Positions 1 through 15,808 of a stretch of 64,000 nt of DNA are shown here, one piece after another. Source of the stretch: Nocardioides deserti (GTDB taxonomy: Bacteria > Actinomycetota > Actinomycetes > Propionibacteriales > Nocardioidaceae); contig NZ_JACMYC010000003.1 in NCBI RefSeq assembly GCF_014266025.1, positions 1 to 64,000 of the forward strand. The letters are read 5' to 3'. Numbering within the stretch: the stretch's first letter is position 1; every line of letters starts with the position of its first letter. The position numbers and the translations under genes are program-made. The notes beneath the pieces are model-generated. The model saw only the letters and a program-made list of their open reading frames with translations. It was not told where the DNA came from and searched no databases.

Positions 1-227
1 GCACATCCCCCACCGAAAAACTTTCCACACCCACCTCATGCGAAGGAGTGTCGTATCCGGTATTAGACCCCGTTTCCGAGGCTTATCCCGAAGTGAAGGG
101 CAGATTACTCACGTGTTACTCACCCGTTCGCCGCTCGTGTACCCCCGAAGGAGCCTTACCGCTCGACTTGCATGTGTTAAGCACGCCGCCAGCGTTCGTC
201 CTGAGCCAGGATCAAACTCTCCGTTGA
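1..227 (-). rRNA. rrs: 16S ribosomal RNA, 5' end (partial)
   Basis: The reverse complement contains the universal 16S 5' primer site (AGAGTTTGATCCTGGCTCAG) at 220-201, followed by the conserved GACGAACGCTGGCGGC block. The gene runs off the left edge of the window, so only about the first 227 nt are present. The 5' terminus at about 227 is placed by counting from E. coli position 8 and is approximate. Confidence 0.98.
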
Positions 228-618
228 AAAACAACACCAACACCACCCCCGGAAGGACGATGCCGGAAAAAGAGATGCCCTGACAGACGACACTGACTAA
301 GACCCCGAAGGGTCAGCCAGAATCATTGTCAAAGAAACCATCAACCACACACCACCACAAAGGCGACATGCAGTCGACGGGGCATAACAAACTAATTCGT
401 CGACTATGACACACTGTTGAGTTCTCAAGGATCACACGCACACCGCCCAAGACCCTTGCGGGCCGGCCCGGAGGCAACCTGCAGAAACTTACCGGTTCCG
501 ATCCTCCTGCGCAACTCCGAGGAGCTGGGCGATCCGGAGGATCTGAGCCGGAACGGCGGCTCCCGTGTCCCTCGGCCTGTCGGCCCGGGGCGAGAACCGC
601 GTCCTGCGGCGAGAGAGA
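228..618 (-). other. rRNA operon leader
   Basis: This stretch of about 390 bp lies between the rrn promoter and mature 16S and holds no credible gene. On the RNA strand it contains a boxA-like element (434-411), an 8-bp inverted repeat (372-379 with 398-405, arms AGTCGACG/CGTCGACT) and a small GACCC-CGAA-GGGTC hairpin (301-314). These are the kinds of elements expected for antitermination and RNase III processing of pre-16S. Which stem is cleaved is not decidable from sequence alone. Confidence 0.75.
411..434 (-). promoter_or_regulatory. boxA-like antitermination element
   Basis: The minus-strand sequence TGATCCTTGAGAACTCAACA resembles the actinobacterial rrn boxA (TGTTGTTTGAGAACTC type), which recruits NusB/NusE. 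It lies about 190 nt upstream of 16S, as expected for a leader boxA. The assignment is by motif resemblance. Confidence 0.6.
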
Positions 619-647
619 ACATTACATGCGCTCCCGGGTCGTGCCAA
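619..647 (-). promoter_or_regulatory. rrn promoter (-35 TTGGCA / 17 bp / -10 TAATGT)
   Basis: On the minus strand TTGGCA (647-642) and TAATGT (624-619) are separated by exactly 17 bp, a near-consensus sigma-70/HrdB-type promoter directed at the 16S gene. The expected start of transcription is near 612, giving a leader of about 385 nt. The -35 box begins only 20 bp after the upstream gene's stop codon, so any UP-element or activator site would have to overlap that coding region. Confidence 0.8.
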
Positions 648-666
648 ATCGGTTTCGTCGCCGGGC

Positions 667-4604
<3,938 letters not shown>

Positions 4605-5144
4605 TCAGAACTCCTTGAGGGGGCTGGTGGGGGCGGAGGAGTCGGCCAGGGCGAGGAAGCGCTGCGCGAGCGCATCGCCCCCGGCCGGGTCGCGCCCGAT
4701 GACGAGGATGGTGTCGTCCCCGGCGATGGTGCCGAGGATCTCGGGCAGGCCGGCGCCGTCGAAGGCGGAGCCGAGGAACTGGGCGGCGCCCGGCGGGGTG
4801 CGCAGGACGACGAGGTTGGCGCTGGCCTCCGCCGAGACCAGCAGCTCGCCGAGCAGGCGGGCCAGGCGCTGGGAGGCGGCGGCGGTGTCGGTGGGGGCCG
4901 CCGGGCGGCGGTCGCCGCCCTCGGCCGGCACGGCGTAGACGAGCGCACCGGAGGAGGCACGCACCTTGACCGCGTCGAGCTCGACCAGGTCGCGCGAGAG
5001 CGTGGCCTGGGTGACGCGCATGCCGCTCTCGGCCAGCGCCTCGGCGAGCTCGGACTGCGAGCGGATCTCGCGGTGCGTGACCAGCTCGACGATCCGGCGG
5101 TGCCGGGCGTTCTTGGTGGCCGGGCGCAGCGCGTGCTCGGTCAT
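4605..5144 (-). CDS. argR: arginine repressor ArgR
   Basis: Arginine-sensing transcriptional regulator (179 aa). Residues about 10-75 form the winged-helix DNA-binding domain ([25 protein letters not shown]). The C-terminal half carries the hexamerisation and arginine-binding motif [12 protein letters not shown]. Start ATG at 5144 overlaps the argF stop by one base. Lying inside the operon it controls allows autoregulation through the operator candidate before argC. A linker of about 15 aa rich in Ala/Pro separates the domains. Confidence 0.97.
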   Translation of the reverse strand: MTEHALRPATKNARHRRIVELVTHREIRSQSELAEALAESGMRVTQATLSRDLVELDAVKVRASSGALVYAVPAEGGDRRPAAPTDTAAASQRLARLLGELLVSAEASANLVVLRTPPGAAQFLGSAFDGAGLPEILGTIAGDDTILVIGRDPAGGDALAQRFLALADSSAPTSPLKEF

Positions 5145-6076
5145 CACTCCCCCGCCCCGGCCTTCGCGAGCAGCCAGGCGAGGACGGCCTTCTGGGCGTG
5201 GCGGCGGTTCTCGGCCTCGTCCCACACGACGCTCTGGATGCCGTCGAGCACCTCGGCGGCGATCTCCTTGCCGCGGTACGCCGGCAGACAGTGCATCGCG
5301 ATCGCGTCGGGCTTGGCCGTCTCGAAGAGCGCCTGGGTGACGGCGTACGGCGCGAACACCTCGGTGCGCGCCGCGGCCTCCTCCTCCTTGCCCATCGAGA
5401 CCCACGTGTCGGTGATGACCACGTCGCTGCCCTCGGCGGCCTCGCGGGGGTCCTCGACCCAGGTGGCGGTGCCGCCGGTCTGCTCGCCGATCTCGCGGGC
5501 GCGGTCGAAGACCTCCTGCGGCGGCGTGTAGCCCTCCGGCGCGCTGATCCGCACGTGCATGCCGGCGGTGGCGCCGGCGAGCAGCCAGGAGTTGCCCATG
5601 TTGCAGGCGCCGTCGCCGAAGAACGTCGCGGTCAGGCCGGCGAGCTCCGGCTTGTGCTCGCGGATCGTCATCAGGTCGGCGAGCAGCTGGCAGGGGTGGA
5701 AGTCGTCGGTGAGCGCGTTGACGACGGGTACGCCGGAGTGCTCGGCCATCTGCTCCAGGTCGGCCTGGGCGAAGGTGCGCCAGGCGATCACCGACGCCTG
5801 GCGACCCAGGATCCGGGCGACGTCGGCGACCGACTCGCGCTCGCCGATGCCGGCCAGGCGGCCGTCGACGACCATCGGGAACCCGCCGAGCTCGGCGACG
5901 CCGGCGGCGAAGGAGGCCTGGGTGCGCAGCGTCGGCTTGTCGAAGACCATCGCGACCGTCTGCGGACCCTCGAGCGGGCGGTGCTCGAACGGCGCGGACT
6001 TCATGGTCGCCGCGAGCTCGAGCACCTCGGCCTGCTCGGCCGGGGTGAGGTCGTCGTCGCGCAGGAAGTGGCGCAT
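5144..6076 (-). CDS. argF: ornithine carbamoyltransferase
   Basis: Makes citrulline from ornithine and carbamoyl phosphate. The 310-aa protein starts [22 protein letters not shown], as actinobacterial ArgF does. [18 protein letters not shown] and HCLPAYRG, which contact both substrates, are intact. The carbamoyl-phosphate loop, usually STRTR, reads PTLRTQ here (residues 48-53): the central Arg51-Thr52 are kept but the first Thr and the last Arg are replaced. It probably remains an active OTCase given the operon context, though the change deserves checking. ATG at 6076 shares one base with the argD stop. Confidence 0.95.
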   Translation of the reverse strand: MRHFLRDDDLTPAEQAEVLELAATMKSAPFEHRPLEGPQTVAMVFDKPTLRTQASFAAGVAELGGFPMVVDGRLAGIGERESVADVARILGRQASVIAWRTFAQADLEQMAEHSGVPVVNALTDDFHPCQLLADLMTIREHKPELAGLTATFFGDGACNMGNSWLLAGATAGMHVRISAPEGYTPPQEVFDRAREIGEQTGGTATWVEDPREAAEGSDVVITDTWVSMGKEEEAAARTEVFAPYAVTQALFETAKPDAIAMHCLPAYRGKEIAAEVLDGIQSVVWDEAENRRHAQKAVLAWLLAKAGAGE

Positions 6077-7305
6077 CAGGAGTCCTTCCCTGCGGCTGCC
6101 TCGGAGGCAGCGGCGTAGGCGTCGTCGAGGATCGCCGGCCAGGCGGCCAGCAGCGCGTCGACGTCGGCGTCCGTGAGCACCAGCGGCGGCACGAGGCGGA
6201 TCCGCGAGGGCGTCGTGTTGTTGAGCACGAACCCGTGGCGCAGGCCGGCCGCGACCACCTCGGCGGCGGCCTCGGCGGAGATGTCGAGGCCGATCATCAG
6301 GCCGGCGCCGCGGACCTCGGTGACGCGGTCGTCGGTGGCGAGGCCCGTGCGGAGCCGCTCGCCGAGGGTGGTGGCGCGCTCGAGCAGGCCCTCGGCCTCG
6401 ATCGTGCGGATGACGGCCAGGCCGGCCGCGCACGCGACCGGGTTGCCGCCGAACGTGGTGCCGTGGTTGCCCGGCTGGAGCAGCGCGCCGGCCTCGCCCA
6501 GGCCGATGCACGCGCCGATCGGGAAGCCGCCGCCGAGTCCCTTGGCGACGGTCACGATGTCGGCACGGACGCCCTCGCCGGCGAACCAGCGACCGGTCCG
6601 GCCCATGCCGGTCTGCACCTCGTCGACCCACAGCAGCGCGCCGTGCTCGTCGGCGATGCTGCGAGCCGCGGCCAGGTAGCCCGCGGGCGGCACGACGACG
6701 CCGGCCTCGCCCTGGATCGGCTCGACCAGCACCGCGGCGGTCTCGTCGGTGACCGCGGCGGCGAGCGCGTCGGCGTCGCCGTACGGCACGAAGGTCACGT
6801 CGCCGGGCAGCGGCGCGAACGGCGTGCGGTAGGCCTCCTTGGACGTCAGCGCGAGCGCGCCCATCGTCCGGCCGTGGAAACCGCCGTCGGTCGCGACGAC
6901 ATGGGTGCGGCCGGTGCGGCGGGTCAGCTTGAACGCCGCCTCGTTGGCCTCGGTGCCGGAGCTGGTGAAGAACACCCGGCCGTCGGCGCGGGTGCCGCCG
7001 CCGACCAGCTCGAGCAGCTTCTCGGCCAGCTCGACCTGGGGCTCGGTGGTGAAGAAGTTCGACACGTGGCCGAGCGTCTGCAGCTGGGTGGTGACCGCCT
7101 CGACCAGCGCCGGGTGGGCGTGGCCGAGCGCGTTGACCGCGATGCCGCCGAGGTAGTCGACGTACTCGTTGCCGTCGGCGTCCCACACGTGGGCGCCCTC
7201 GCCGCGGACCAGCTGCAGCTTGGGCGGGCCGAAGGTGTTCATCAGGCTGGCGGCGTACCGCTGCTGGGCCTGGTCGAGCGTGCTGTGGCTCGTGGGGGTG
7301 CTCAC
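6076..7305 (-). CDS. argD: acetylornithine aminotransferase
   Basis: PLP-dependent class III aminotransferase that converts N-acetylglutamate semialdehyde to N-acetylornithine (409 aa). Visible landmarks are [16 protein letters not shown] (cofactor phosphate loop), the [13 protein letters not shown] aspartate that pairs with the pyridine nitrogen, and [15 protein letters not shown] with the PLP lysine. GTG at 7305 overlaps the argB stop by four bases (GTGA). The C-terminus ends in an Ala-rich tail. Confidence 0.97.
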   Translation of the reverse strand: MSTPTSHSTLDQAQQRYAASLMNTFGPPKLQLVRGEGAHVWDADGNEYVDYLGGIAVNALGHAHPALVEAVTTQLQTLGHVSNFFTTEPQVELAEKLLELVGGGTRADGRVFFTSSGTEANEAAFKLTRRTGRTHVVATDGGFHGRTMGALALTSKEAYRTPFAPLPGDVTFVPYGDADALAAAVTDETAAVLVEPIQGEAGVVVPPAGYLAAARSIADEHGALLWVDEVQTGMGRTGRWFAGEGVRADIVTVAKGLGGGFPIGACIGLGEAGALLQPGNHGTTFGGNPVACAAGLAVIRTIEAEGLLERATTLGERLRTGLATDDRVTEVRGAGLMIGLDISAEAAAEVVAAGLRHGFVLNNTTPSRIRLVPPLVLTDADVDALLAAWPAILDDAYAAASEAAAGKDS

Positions 7306-8242
7306 TGCGCGTCCCTGACCTTCCGGGTCTTGGTCTCGACACCCGGGAGGACCTGGGTGCCGACGCCCTCCTTGGTGAAGAGCTCGAGGATGACGGCGTG
7401 CGGCTCGCGGCCGTCGACGACGGTGGCGCGGGGCACGCCGCCGCGGACCGCCTTCAGGCAGGCGCCCATCTTGGGGACCATGCCGGACGCGAGCGTCGGC
7501 ATGAGCTCGTCCAGCGCCTCCGGGCTGATCTCGCCGATGACGTCGGTCGGGTCGGGCCAGTCGAGGTAGAGCCCCTCGACGTCGGTGAGGACGAGAAGCT
7601 TCTCGGCCTGCAGCGCGACCGCGAGCGCGGCGGCGGCGGTGTCGGCGTTGACGTTGTGGACGGTGCCGTGGACGTCGGGCGCGACGCTGGAGACGACCGG
7701 GATCCGGCCGGCCTCGATGAGGTCGAGCACCGACTCGGGGCGCACCTTCGTCACCTCGCCGACGAGGCCGAGGTCGACCTCCTCGCCCTCGATGACCGTG
7801 CTGGCCGGGACGGCGGTGAACAGGCCGGCGTCCTCGCCCGAGCAGCCGACCGCGAGCGGGCCGTGCTCGTTGATGAGGCCGACCAGCTCGCGCTGCACCT
7901 GGCCCACGAGGACCATCCGGACGACGTCCATCGCCTCGGGGGTCGTCACGCGCAGGCCGCCTCGGAACTCCGACTCGATGCCGAGCTTGTCGAGCATCGA
8001 GGAGATCTGCGGGCCGCCGCCGTGCACCACGACGGGCTTGAACCCGGCGAAGCGGAGGAACGCGATGTCCTCGGCGAAGGCACGCTTGAGCGTGTCGTCG
8101 GTCATGGCGTTGCCGCCGTACTTCACCACGACGATCTTGCCGTGGTACTGCTTCAGCCACGGCAGCGCGGCGGCGAGCGTGCGGGCCTTGGCCTGGTCGG
8201 GCTTGCTGGTGTCGAAGGCGCCCGTGGGGCTGCTGGAGTCGT

Positions 8243-8246
<4 letters not shown>
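7302..8246 (-). CDS. argB: acetylglutamate kinase
   Basis: Phosphorylates N-acetylglutamate, generally the arginine-feedback-inhibited step of this pathway (314 aa). It belongs to the amino-acid kinase fold: [11 protein letters not shown] near residue 40, [11 protein letters not shown], and the nucleotide-binding LTDVEGLY and [10 protein letters not shown] segments. An N-terminal extension of about 30 residues rich in Ser/Asp precedes the core, and long N-terminal helices are typical of arginine-sensitive enzymes. ATG at 8246 overlaps the argJ stop (ATGA). Confidence 0.97.
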
Positions 8247-10512
<2,266 letters not shown>

Positions 10513-10570
10513 TCACGAACCGGTCCCGAACCCGTCACGAACGCGGGTGCGGACCGTCGGTGCTTCCGCC

Positions 10571-10576
10571 TAGCGT
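10571..10576 (+). promoter_or_regulatory. -10 box TAGCGT for a leaderless start
   Basis: TAGCGT is followed by 7 nt and then the ATG at 10584, the spacing expected if transcription starts on the A of the start codon. A direct repeat CGTCACGAAC (10511-10520 and 10533-10542) lies upstream and might be a regulator site. Confidence 0.55.
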
Positions 10577-10583
10577 GCGGAGC

Positions 10584-11390
10584 ATGCCGCCGCTCGCGCT
10601 CCCGTACCCGGTCTACCTCGACCACATCCGCACCGAGTCACGCCGGTTCCGAGAGGCGCTGGCCACGTGCGACCCGGACGCGCGGGTGCCTGCGTGCCCG
10701 GACTGGACCGCGGCCGACCTGCTCTGGCACCTCGCGGGGGTCCAGTGGTTCTGGGCGCGGACGGCGCGCACCCGGCCGGCCCCGCCGAGCGAGGACCTGC
10801 TCGCGCCGGAGCGCCCGGCGACGTACGACGGGCTGCTGGCGGCCTTCGACGAGCACTCCGCGTCGCTGGTCGCGGAGCTCGAGGCGGCCGGGCCGGATGC
10901 CGAGGCGTGGCACTGGGCTCCGGTGCAGACGGTCGGCACGAGCTACCGCCGGCAGGCGCACGAGGCGCTCATCCACCGGCTCGACGCCGAGCAGACCGCC
11001 GGCTCCGTGACGCCGCTCGACCCCGCGCTGGCGGCCGACGGCGTGCTCGAGGTGGTCGACGTGATGTACGGCGGCGACGCACCCGGGTGGGGACGGTTCG
11101 AGCCGTCGGACCACCTCGTCCGCATCGACCTGGCCGACCCTGACGCCGCCATCTGGGTGCGCCCGGGGACGCTCTCCGGCACCGACCCGGACACCGGCGA
11201 GGTCCACGACGGCCCGCACCTGCAGGTGGTCGACGAGCCCGACGCCGCCGCGTCGGCGGTCGTCGCCGGTGCAGCCGCCGACCTGGACGCCTGGCTGTGG
11301 AACCGCCGCGACGCCGCCGGGATCACCGTCACCGGCGACCCCGCGGCGTACGACGCGTTCCGCGCGGCGGTGTCCCAGCCCCTCGACTGA
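10584..11390 (+). CDS. maleylpyruvate isomerase / mycothiol-dependent DinB-like family protein
   Basis: A 268-aa protein with an N-terminal DinB/MDMPI four-helix domain: PDARVPACPDWTAADLLWHLAGVQWFW carries the conserved W-T and the first metal-type histidine, and SYRRQAHEALIHRLDAE carries the second HxxxH-like segment. The C-terminal part matches the MDMPI_C region. Some relatives use mycothiol as cofactor, but most are of unknown substrate, and I cannot name a reaction here. It is convergent with a second family member, stop codons 24 bp apart. Confidence 0.8.
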   Translation: MPPLALPYPVYLDHIRTESRRFREALATCDPDARVPACPDWTAADLLWHLAGVQWFWARTARTRPAPPSEDLLAPERPATYDGLLAAFDEHSASLVAELEAAGPDAEAWHWAPVQTVGTSYRRQAHEALIHRLDAEQTAGSVTPLDPALAADGVLEVVDVMYGGDAPGWGRFEPSDHLVRIDLADPDAAIWVRPGTLSGTDPDTGEVHDGPHLQVVDEPDAAASAVVAGAAADLDAWLWNRRDAAGITVTGDPAAYDAFRAAVSQPLD

Positions 11391-11414
11391 GCCCTCCGCC
11401 GCCTCCGTCGCTCG

Positions 11415-12035
11415 TCAGCCGTGGCGCCGCCCGAGGACCGCGGCGCCGGGGCCCGCGAGGTCAGCGGCCGCCCCGCGGCGTCCAGCCATGGCCATCAGCA
11501 CCGCCTCGCCGGGACCGCGCGCCTCCGGACCCCGCCCCGCGGTCCAGTCGACGTCGGTCGCGACGAGACGCACGCCGCGCGCCTTCCAGAACCCGCGCAG
11601 AGGCGGCGCCGTTCGGGTGAAGTCGAGTGCGAACCGCAGACGTGCGGGGTCGACCGTCCTCGGCCGGCCGAGCGGGCGCCGGATGTCCTGCTGGTGGATC
11701 AGCGCGTCCACCAGTCCCACGGCACCGCCGCGGGCGGCGGTGAGCCCGGTGGGCCGGGGGAACGCACGGAGGCGCTCCAGGAGCTCCGCCGGGCTCGCCG
11801 GCCCCTGCGCCCGGAGCGCCACGTCGTTGATACGGCCGAGCACCAGTCGGCCGCGCACCATCCGGCCCACGACCTCGCGCGGCCCGAGGCCCTCGTAGCT
11901 GAGCACGTGGGCGACCACGTCGCGCACCGTCCAACCCGCGCACAGTGACGGCAGGAGCCACTCGTCCGGACGCAGCTCGGCGAGCAGTCCGGCCAGCTCG
12001 GCGCGCTCGCGCTCGGCCTCGCGCATGAGGTCCAT
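11415..12035 (-). CDS. maleylpyruvate isomerase / mycothiol-dependent DinB-like family protein, second copy
   Basis: A 206-aa DinB-fold protein with LRPDEWLLPSLCAGWTVRDVVAHVLSYEGLG near the N-terminus and DALIHQQDIRRPLGRPR in the middle, the two histidine-bearing helices of the family. It is diverged from the convergent neighbour and shorter, lacking the separate C-terminal domain. ATG at 12035 is preferred over an upstream in-frame start because a TACGGT box ends exactly 7 nt before it. No substrate can be assigned. Confidence 0.75.
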   Translation of the reverse strand: MDLMREAERERAELAGLLAELRPDEWLLPSLCAGWTVRDVVAHVLSYEGLGPREVVGRMVRGRLVLGRINDVALRAQGPASPAELLERLRAFPRPTGLTAARGGAVGLVDALIHQQDIRRPLGRPRTVDPARLRFALDFTRTAPPLRGFWKARGVRLVATDVDWTAGRGPEARGPGEAVLMAMAGRRGAAADLAGPGAAVLGRRHG

Positions 12036-12042
12036 GCGGCCG

Positions 12043-12048
12043 ACCGTA
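12043..12048 (-). promoter_or_regulatory. -10 box TACGGT for a leaderless start
   Basis: Minus-strand TACGGT, then 7 nt, then ATG at 12035. This spacing decides the start codon chosen for the DinB-like gene. Confidence 0.5.
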
Positions 12049-12083
12049 GCCTCCTGCGGTCCCCACGTCACCGGACGTACGTG

Positions 12084-14579
12084 TCAGCTGCGCTGCTGGG
12101 CTCCGGTGAGCTCGGCGGCGCGGGCGACGGCGGCCTCGCGGGCCGCGGCGGTCTCGTCCTCGGTGAGCGTGCGGTCGGGAGCCCGGAAGCGGAGGGCGAA
12201 GGCGAGCGACGTGCGCCCCTCGCCGACCTGCTCGCCGGTGTAGACGTCGAAGAGCCGGATCGACTCCAGCAGCTCCCCGGCTCCCTCCCGCAGCGCGGCC
12301 TCCACGGCGGCGGCGCGGACAGAGTCGTCGACGACGAGCGCGACGTCCTCCTTGGCGACCGGATAGGTGGAGAACTCCGGCGCGGGGACAACGTCGACGG
12401 CGTACCGCAGCAGAGCGACGAGGTCGAGCTCGACCGCGGCGGAGCGCTTGGGCAGCCCGAAGGACGCACAGACCTTCGGGTGCAGCTCACCGGCCCGCCC
12501 GATCTCGGTGCCGTCGACGAGCACGCGGGCACAACGGCCCGGGTGCCACGGCAGCCGGGCGTCGGCCTCGACCGTCACCGTCACCCCGAGCTCGGTCGCC
12601 AGCCGGCGCACGACACCGACGGCGTCGGCCCAGCCGGCCTCGCGGCCCTCGCCCCACCAGCCGGCGCGCTCGCGCTCGCCGGCGAGGACCACCGCGAGGT
12701 GCAGCGGCTGGGCGGGCAGCGCGTCGAGCAGCGCGGCCAGCTCCTCCTCGGTCGGGCGCCGGTCGACGCCGTAGATCGGCGCCGCGCCGCGGTCGGTGGG
12801 GAACGCGACGGTGCCGGTCTCGAAGAGCGCGACACCGCTCGCGCCGCGGCCGACATTGCGTGCCGCGGCCTTGAGCAGGCCGGGCAGGAGCGTGGTGGCG
12901 TAGGCCGGCTCCTCGTTCGAGAGCGGGTTGGCCAGACGCACGGTGTGGCGCAGCGGGTCGTCCGCGGGCAGGCCGAGCTGGTCGAAGGCCGCCTCGCCGA
13001 CGAACGGGAAGCTCACCACCTCGACGCAGCCCGCGCCGGCGAGCGTGCGGCCGACGCGGCGGCGCAGGCGCTGCTCGCGGGTGAGGCCGCGGCCGGCGCC
13101 CGGGGTCGGGAGCACCGACGGCACGTTGCGGTAGCCGACGACGCGCGCGACCTCCTCGACCAGGTCGAACGGGTCGACGAGGTCGGGACGCCACGGCGGG
13201 ACGGTCGCGGTCAGCTTCGTGCCGTCCTCGGCCACGTCGCAGCCGACGGCGCGCAGGTGGCGGATCGTCGTGGCCGGGTCGATCTCCATGCCGGTCACCC
13301 GGGCGGGGAGGTCGGCCTCGATCGTGATCGTCCTGCGCTCCGGCGGCGTGCCGACGACGGTGACGCCCGGCTCGGCAGTCCCGCCGCCGTACGTCGTCAG
13401 CAGCTCGACGACGCGGTCGGCCGCGGCCTCGCAGATCGTCGGGTCGACACCGCGCTCGTTTCGCTTGCCGGCCTCCGAGGAGATCTTGTGGCGCTTGCCG
13501 GTCCGGAACATCGCGACCGCGTCCCAGTGCGCGGCCTCGACCAGCACCCGGGTCGTCGTCTCCGACATCTCGGTCGCCTCGCCGCCCATGACGCCGCCGA
13601 GGCCGATGATCCCCGAGTCGTCAGTGACGACCAGGTCCTCGGTCGAGAGCGCGCGGTCGGTGCCGTCGAGCGTGGTCAGCCGCTCACCCTCGCGGGCGCG
13701 CCGGACGCGGATCGGGCCCTGCAGCTTGTCGGCGTCGTAGCCGTGGATCGGCCGGCCGGTCTCGAGCATCACGTAGTTGGTGACGTCGACGGCCAACGAG
13801 ATCGGCCGCATGCCGGCCAGCTGGATCCGCCGGACCATCCAGTCCGGGGTCGGCGCGGCCGGGTCGAAGCCGGACACGGTCCGTGCGACGAAGACGGGGC
13901 AGCCGGCCGGGTCGTCGACGACGACCGGGTACCCCTGGTCGTCCGCCGGCGGGACGTCGCGCTGCGTCGGGTCGGTGTACGACGCGTCGTACGCCAGGGC
14001 CGCCTCGCGGGCGACGCCGCGCAGGGACAGCGCGTAGGCGCGGTCGGGGTTGATCTCGAACTCGATGACCTCCTCGTCGAGACCGAGCACGCCGAACGCG
14101 CTCTCCCCCGGCTTCCCGGCGTCCTCGGGCAGCACGATGATGCCGCCCCCCGACGACAGAGCGTCCTCGCCGAGGCCGAGCTCAGCGGCCGAGCAGATCA
14201 TGCCGGCGGAGACGTGGCCGTAGGTCTTGCGTGCAGAGATGGCGAAGTTCCCGGGCAGCACGCCGCCGGGCAGGACGACCACGACGAGGTCGCCGGGCGC
14301 GAAGTTGTGCGCGCCGCAGACGATGCCTTGGGGCTCGCCCGTGCCGTTGGCGTCGGCGACGTCGACGGTGCACCAGTTGATCGTCTTGCCGTTCTTCTGC
14401 GGCTCGGGCTCCATCGTGAGCACGCGGCCGACGACGAGCGGCCCGGTGATCTGGTCGCCGGGCTTCTCGATCGCCTCGAGCTTGAGCCCGAGGTCGGTCA
14501 GCTCGGCGGCCAGCGCCTCGGTGGTGAGGTCGGCCGGGAGGTCGACGTACTCGCGGATCCAGGAGACAGGGGTCTTCAT
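12084..14579 (-). CDS. pheT: phenylalanyl-tRNA synthetase beta subunit
   Basis: Large subunit of the heterotetrameric class II enzyme that charges tRNA-Phe (831 aa, normal length). It begins MKTPVSWIREYVDLP. The tRNA-binding OB domain follows (RVLTMEPEPQKNGKTINWCTVDV), then B3/B4 editing domain segments and the RISSEAGKRNERGVDP block. It ends with the anticodon-binding FDX-ACB domain (STYPVAKEDVALVVDD, LFDVYTGEQVGEGRTSLAFALRFRAPDRTLTEDE). ATG at 14579 is 7 bp after the pheS stop. Confidence 0.98.
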   Translation of the reverse strand: MKTPVSWIREYVDLPADLTTEALAAELTDLGLKLEAIEKPGDQITGPLVVGRVLTMEPEPQKNGKTINWCTVDVADANGTGEPQGIVCGAHNFAPGDLVVVVLPGGVLPGNFAISARKTYGHVSAGMICSAAELGLGEDALSSGGGIIVLPEDAGKPGESAFGVLGLDEEVIEFEINPDRAYALSLRGVAREAALAYDASYTDPTQRDVPPADDQGYPVVVDDPAGCPVFVARTVSGFDPAAPTPDWMVRRIQLAGMRPISLAVDVTNYVMLETGRPIHGYDADKLQGPIRVRRAREGERLTTLDGTDRALSTEDLVVTDDSGIIGLGGVMGGEATEMSETTTRVLVEAAHWDAVAMFRTGKRHKISSEAGKRNERGVDPTICEAAADRVVELLTTYGGGTAEPGVTVVGTPPERRTITIEADLPARVTGMEIDPATTIRHLRAVGCDVAEDGTKLTATVPPWRPDLVDPFDLVEEVARVVGYRNVPSVLPTPGAGRGLTREQRLRRRVGRTLAGAGCVEVVSFPFVGEAAFDQLGLPADDPLRHTVRLANPLSNEEPAYATTLLPGLLKAAARNVGRGASGVALFETGTVAFPTDRGAAPIYGVDRRPTEEELAALLDALPAQPLHLAVVLAGERERAGWWGEGREAGWADAVGVVRRLATELGVTVTVEADARLPWHPGRCARVLVDGTEIGRAGELHPKVCASFGLPKRSAAVELDLVALLRYAVDVVPAPEFSTYPVAKEDVALVVDDSVRAAAVEAALREGAGELLESIRLFDVYTGEQVGEGRTSLAFALRFRAPDRTLTEDETAAAREAAVARAAELTGAQQRS

Positions 14580-14586
14580 GGGGTGC

Positions 14587-15693
14587 TCAGAGCTCGCTTC
14601 CGAAAGCGGTGGTGAACCGGACGTCGCCCTCGAAGAACCCGCGGAGGTCCTCCACGCCGTGGCGGAACATCAGGGTGCGGTCGATGCCCATGCCGAACGC
14701 GAAGCCGGTGTAGCGCTCGGCGTCGACGCCGCACGCGGTGAGCACGCGCGGGTTGACGACGCCGCAGCCGCCCCACTCGATCCAGCCCTCGCCGCGGCAG
14801 GTGCGGCAGCGGGCACCGTCGAGCTCGCCGGCACCGCGGCACACGAAGCAGAGCAGGTCGACCTCGGCCGACGGCTCGGTGAAGGGAAAGAACGACGGGC
14901 GGAAGCGCGTCGTGATGCCCTCGCCGAACATCGAGGTGGCGAAGTGGTCGAGGGTGCCCTTGAGGTGCGCCATCGTGATGCCCTCGTCGATGGCGAGGCC
15001 TTCGACCTGGTGGAACATCGGGCTGTGCGTGGCGTCGTACTCGTCAGTGCGGAAGACGCGACCGGGGCAGACGACGTAGATCGGCGGGGTGCGGGTCAGC
15101 ATCGTGCGCGCCTGCACCGGCGAGGTGTGGGTGCGGAGGACGACGCCGTTGTCCTGCGGGTCGGTCCAGAAGGTGTCCTGCATGGTGCGGGCCGGGTGGT
15201 CCGGACCGAGGTTGAGCGCATCGAAGTTCAGCCACTCCGCCTCGATGACCGGCCCCTCGGCGACCTCCCAGCCCATCGCCACGAAGATGTCGGCGATCAG
15301 CTCGGCCCCGGTGGTCAGCGGGTGCCGCGCACCGGCGGGCACGCGGTCGGTCGGCAGGGTGACGTCGACGGTCTCCTCGACCAGCATCCGCTCCTCGTGC
15401 TCGACCTCGAGCACGGCCTGCCGCTCCCCCAGCGCCTTCGCGACCGCGCCGCGCGCCTGGCCGATCCGCTGGCCGGCCTCCTTGCGCGCCTGCGGCGGCA
15501 GCGCACCGATCTCCCGGTTGGCGAGCGCCAGCGGCGACCGGTCACCGGTGTGGTCGATGCGGACCTGCTTGAGCTCGGCGAGGTCGGTCGCGGCGGCGAT
15601 GGCGGCGAGCGCGGCATCGCGCGCGGACTCGACCTCCTCGGGCTTCAAGGGAGTGACCTCCACGGGGTCGTAGTCGGTGTTGGGTCCGGACAT
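14587..15693 (-). CDS. pheS: phenylalanyl-tRNA synthetase alpha subunit
   Basis: Catalytic subunit that forms Phe-AMP (368 aa). The N-terminal coiled-coil region is followed by class II motif 2 ([33 protein letters not shown]) and motif 3 ([21 protein letters not shown]). A CxxC pair ([22 protein letters not shown]) inserted before [12 protein letters not shown] may bind zinc, as in other actinobacterial PheS. First gene of a two-gene operon; no T-box was seen upstream. Confidence 0.98.
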   Translation of the reverse strand: MSGPNTDYDPVEVTPLKPEEVESARDAALAAIAAATDLAELKQVRIDHTGDRSPLALANREIGALPPQARKEAGQRIGQARGAVAKALGERQAVLEVEHEERMLVEETVDVTLPTDRVPAGARHPLTTGAELIADIFVAMGWEVAEGPVIEAEWLNFDALNLGPDHPARTMQDTFWTDPQDNGVVLRTHTSPVQARTMLTRTPPIYVVCPGRVFRTDEYDATHSPMFHQVEGLAIDEGITMAHLKGTLDHFATSMFGEGITTRFRPSFFPFTEPSAEVDLLCFVCRGAGELDGARCRTCRGEGWIEWGGCGVVNPRVLTACGVDAERYTGFAFGMGIDRTLMFRHGVEDLRGFFEGDVRFTTAFGSEL

Positions 15694-15752
15694 GGCGTGC
15701 CTCTCGGAGCTGGTGGCCGGGGGTGTCGTCGGGCAGGCCCGGTCGAGGGGTC

Positions 15753-15758
15753 AGTCTA
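15753..15758 (-). promoter_or_regulatory. candidate pheS -10 box (TAGACT)
   Basis: Minus-strand TAGACT lies 59 nt upstream of the pheS ATG, leaving a leader of about 50 nt. The inverted repeat GCGGCGTACGCCGC sits just upstream, where the -35 spacer would be. No good -35 hexamer is visible. Confidence 0.35.
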
Positions 15759-15808
15759 GGAAGCGGCGTACGCCGCCCGCGAACCGGTTCCTCCCCGGCC
15801 GAGAGCGG

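Noticed and set aside
38..283. Open frame of 81 codons on the plus strand
   Set aside because: It lies antisense to the 16S rRNA 5' end and leader; rRNA identity is certain.
12081..14615. 844-codon plus-strand open frame
   Set aside because: Shadow of pheT; composition is Arg/Gly/Val-rich with no recognisable domain.
15764..15778. Repeated GGCGTACGCC palindromes across the window as a functional repeat
   Set aside because: Most copies fall in coding DNA as Ala-Tyr-Ala type codons (GCG TAC GCC) and are explained by codon use.
15694..15808. T-box or attenuator before pheS
   Set aside because: No T-box sequence, specifier loop or terminator hairpin with T-run was seen in the leader.
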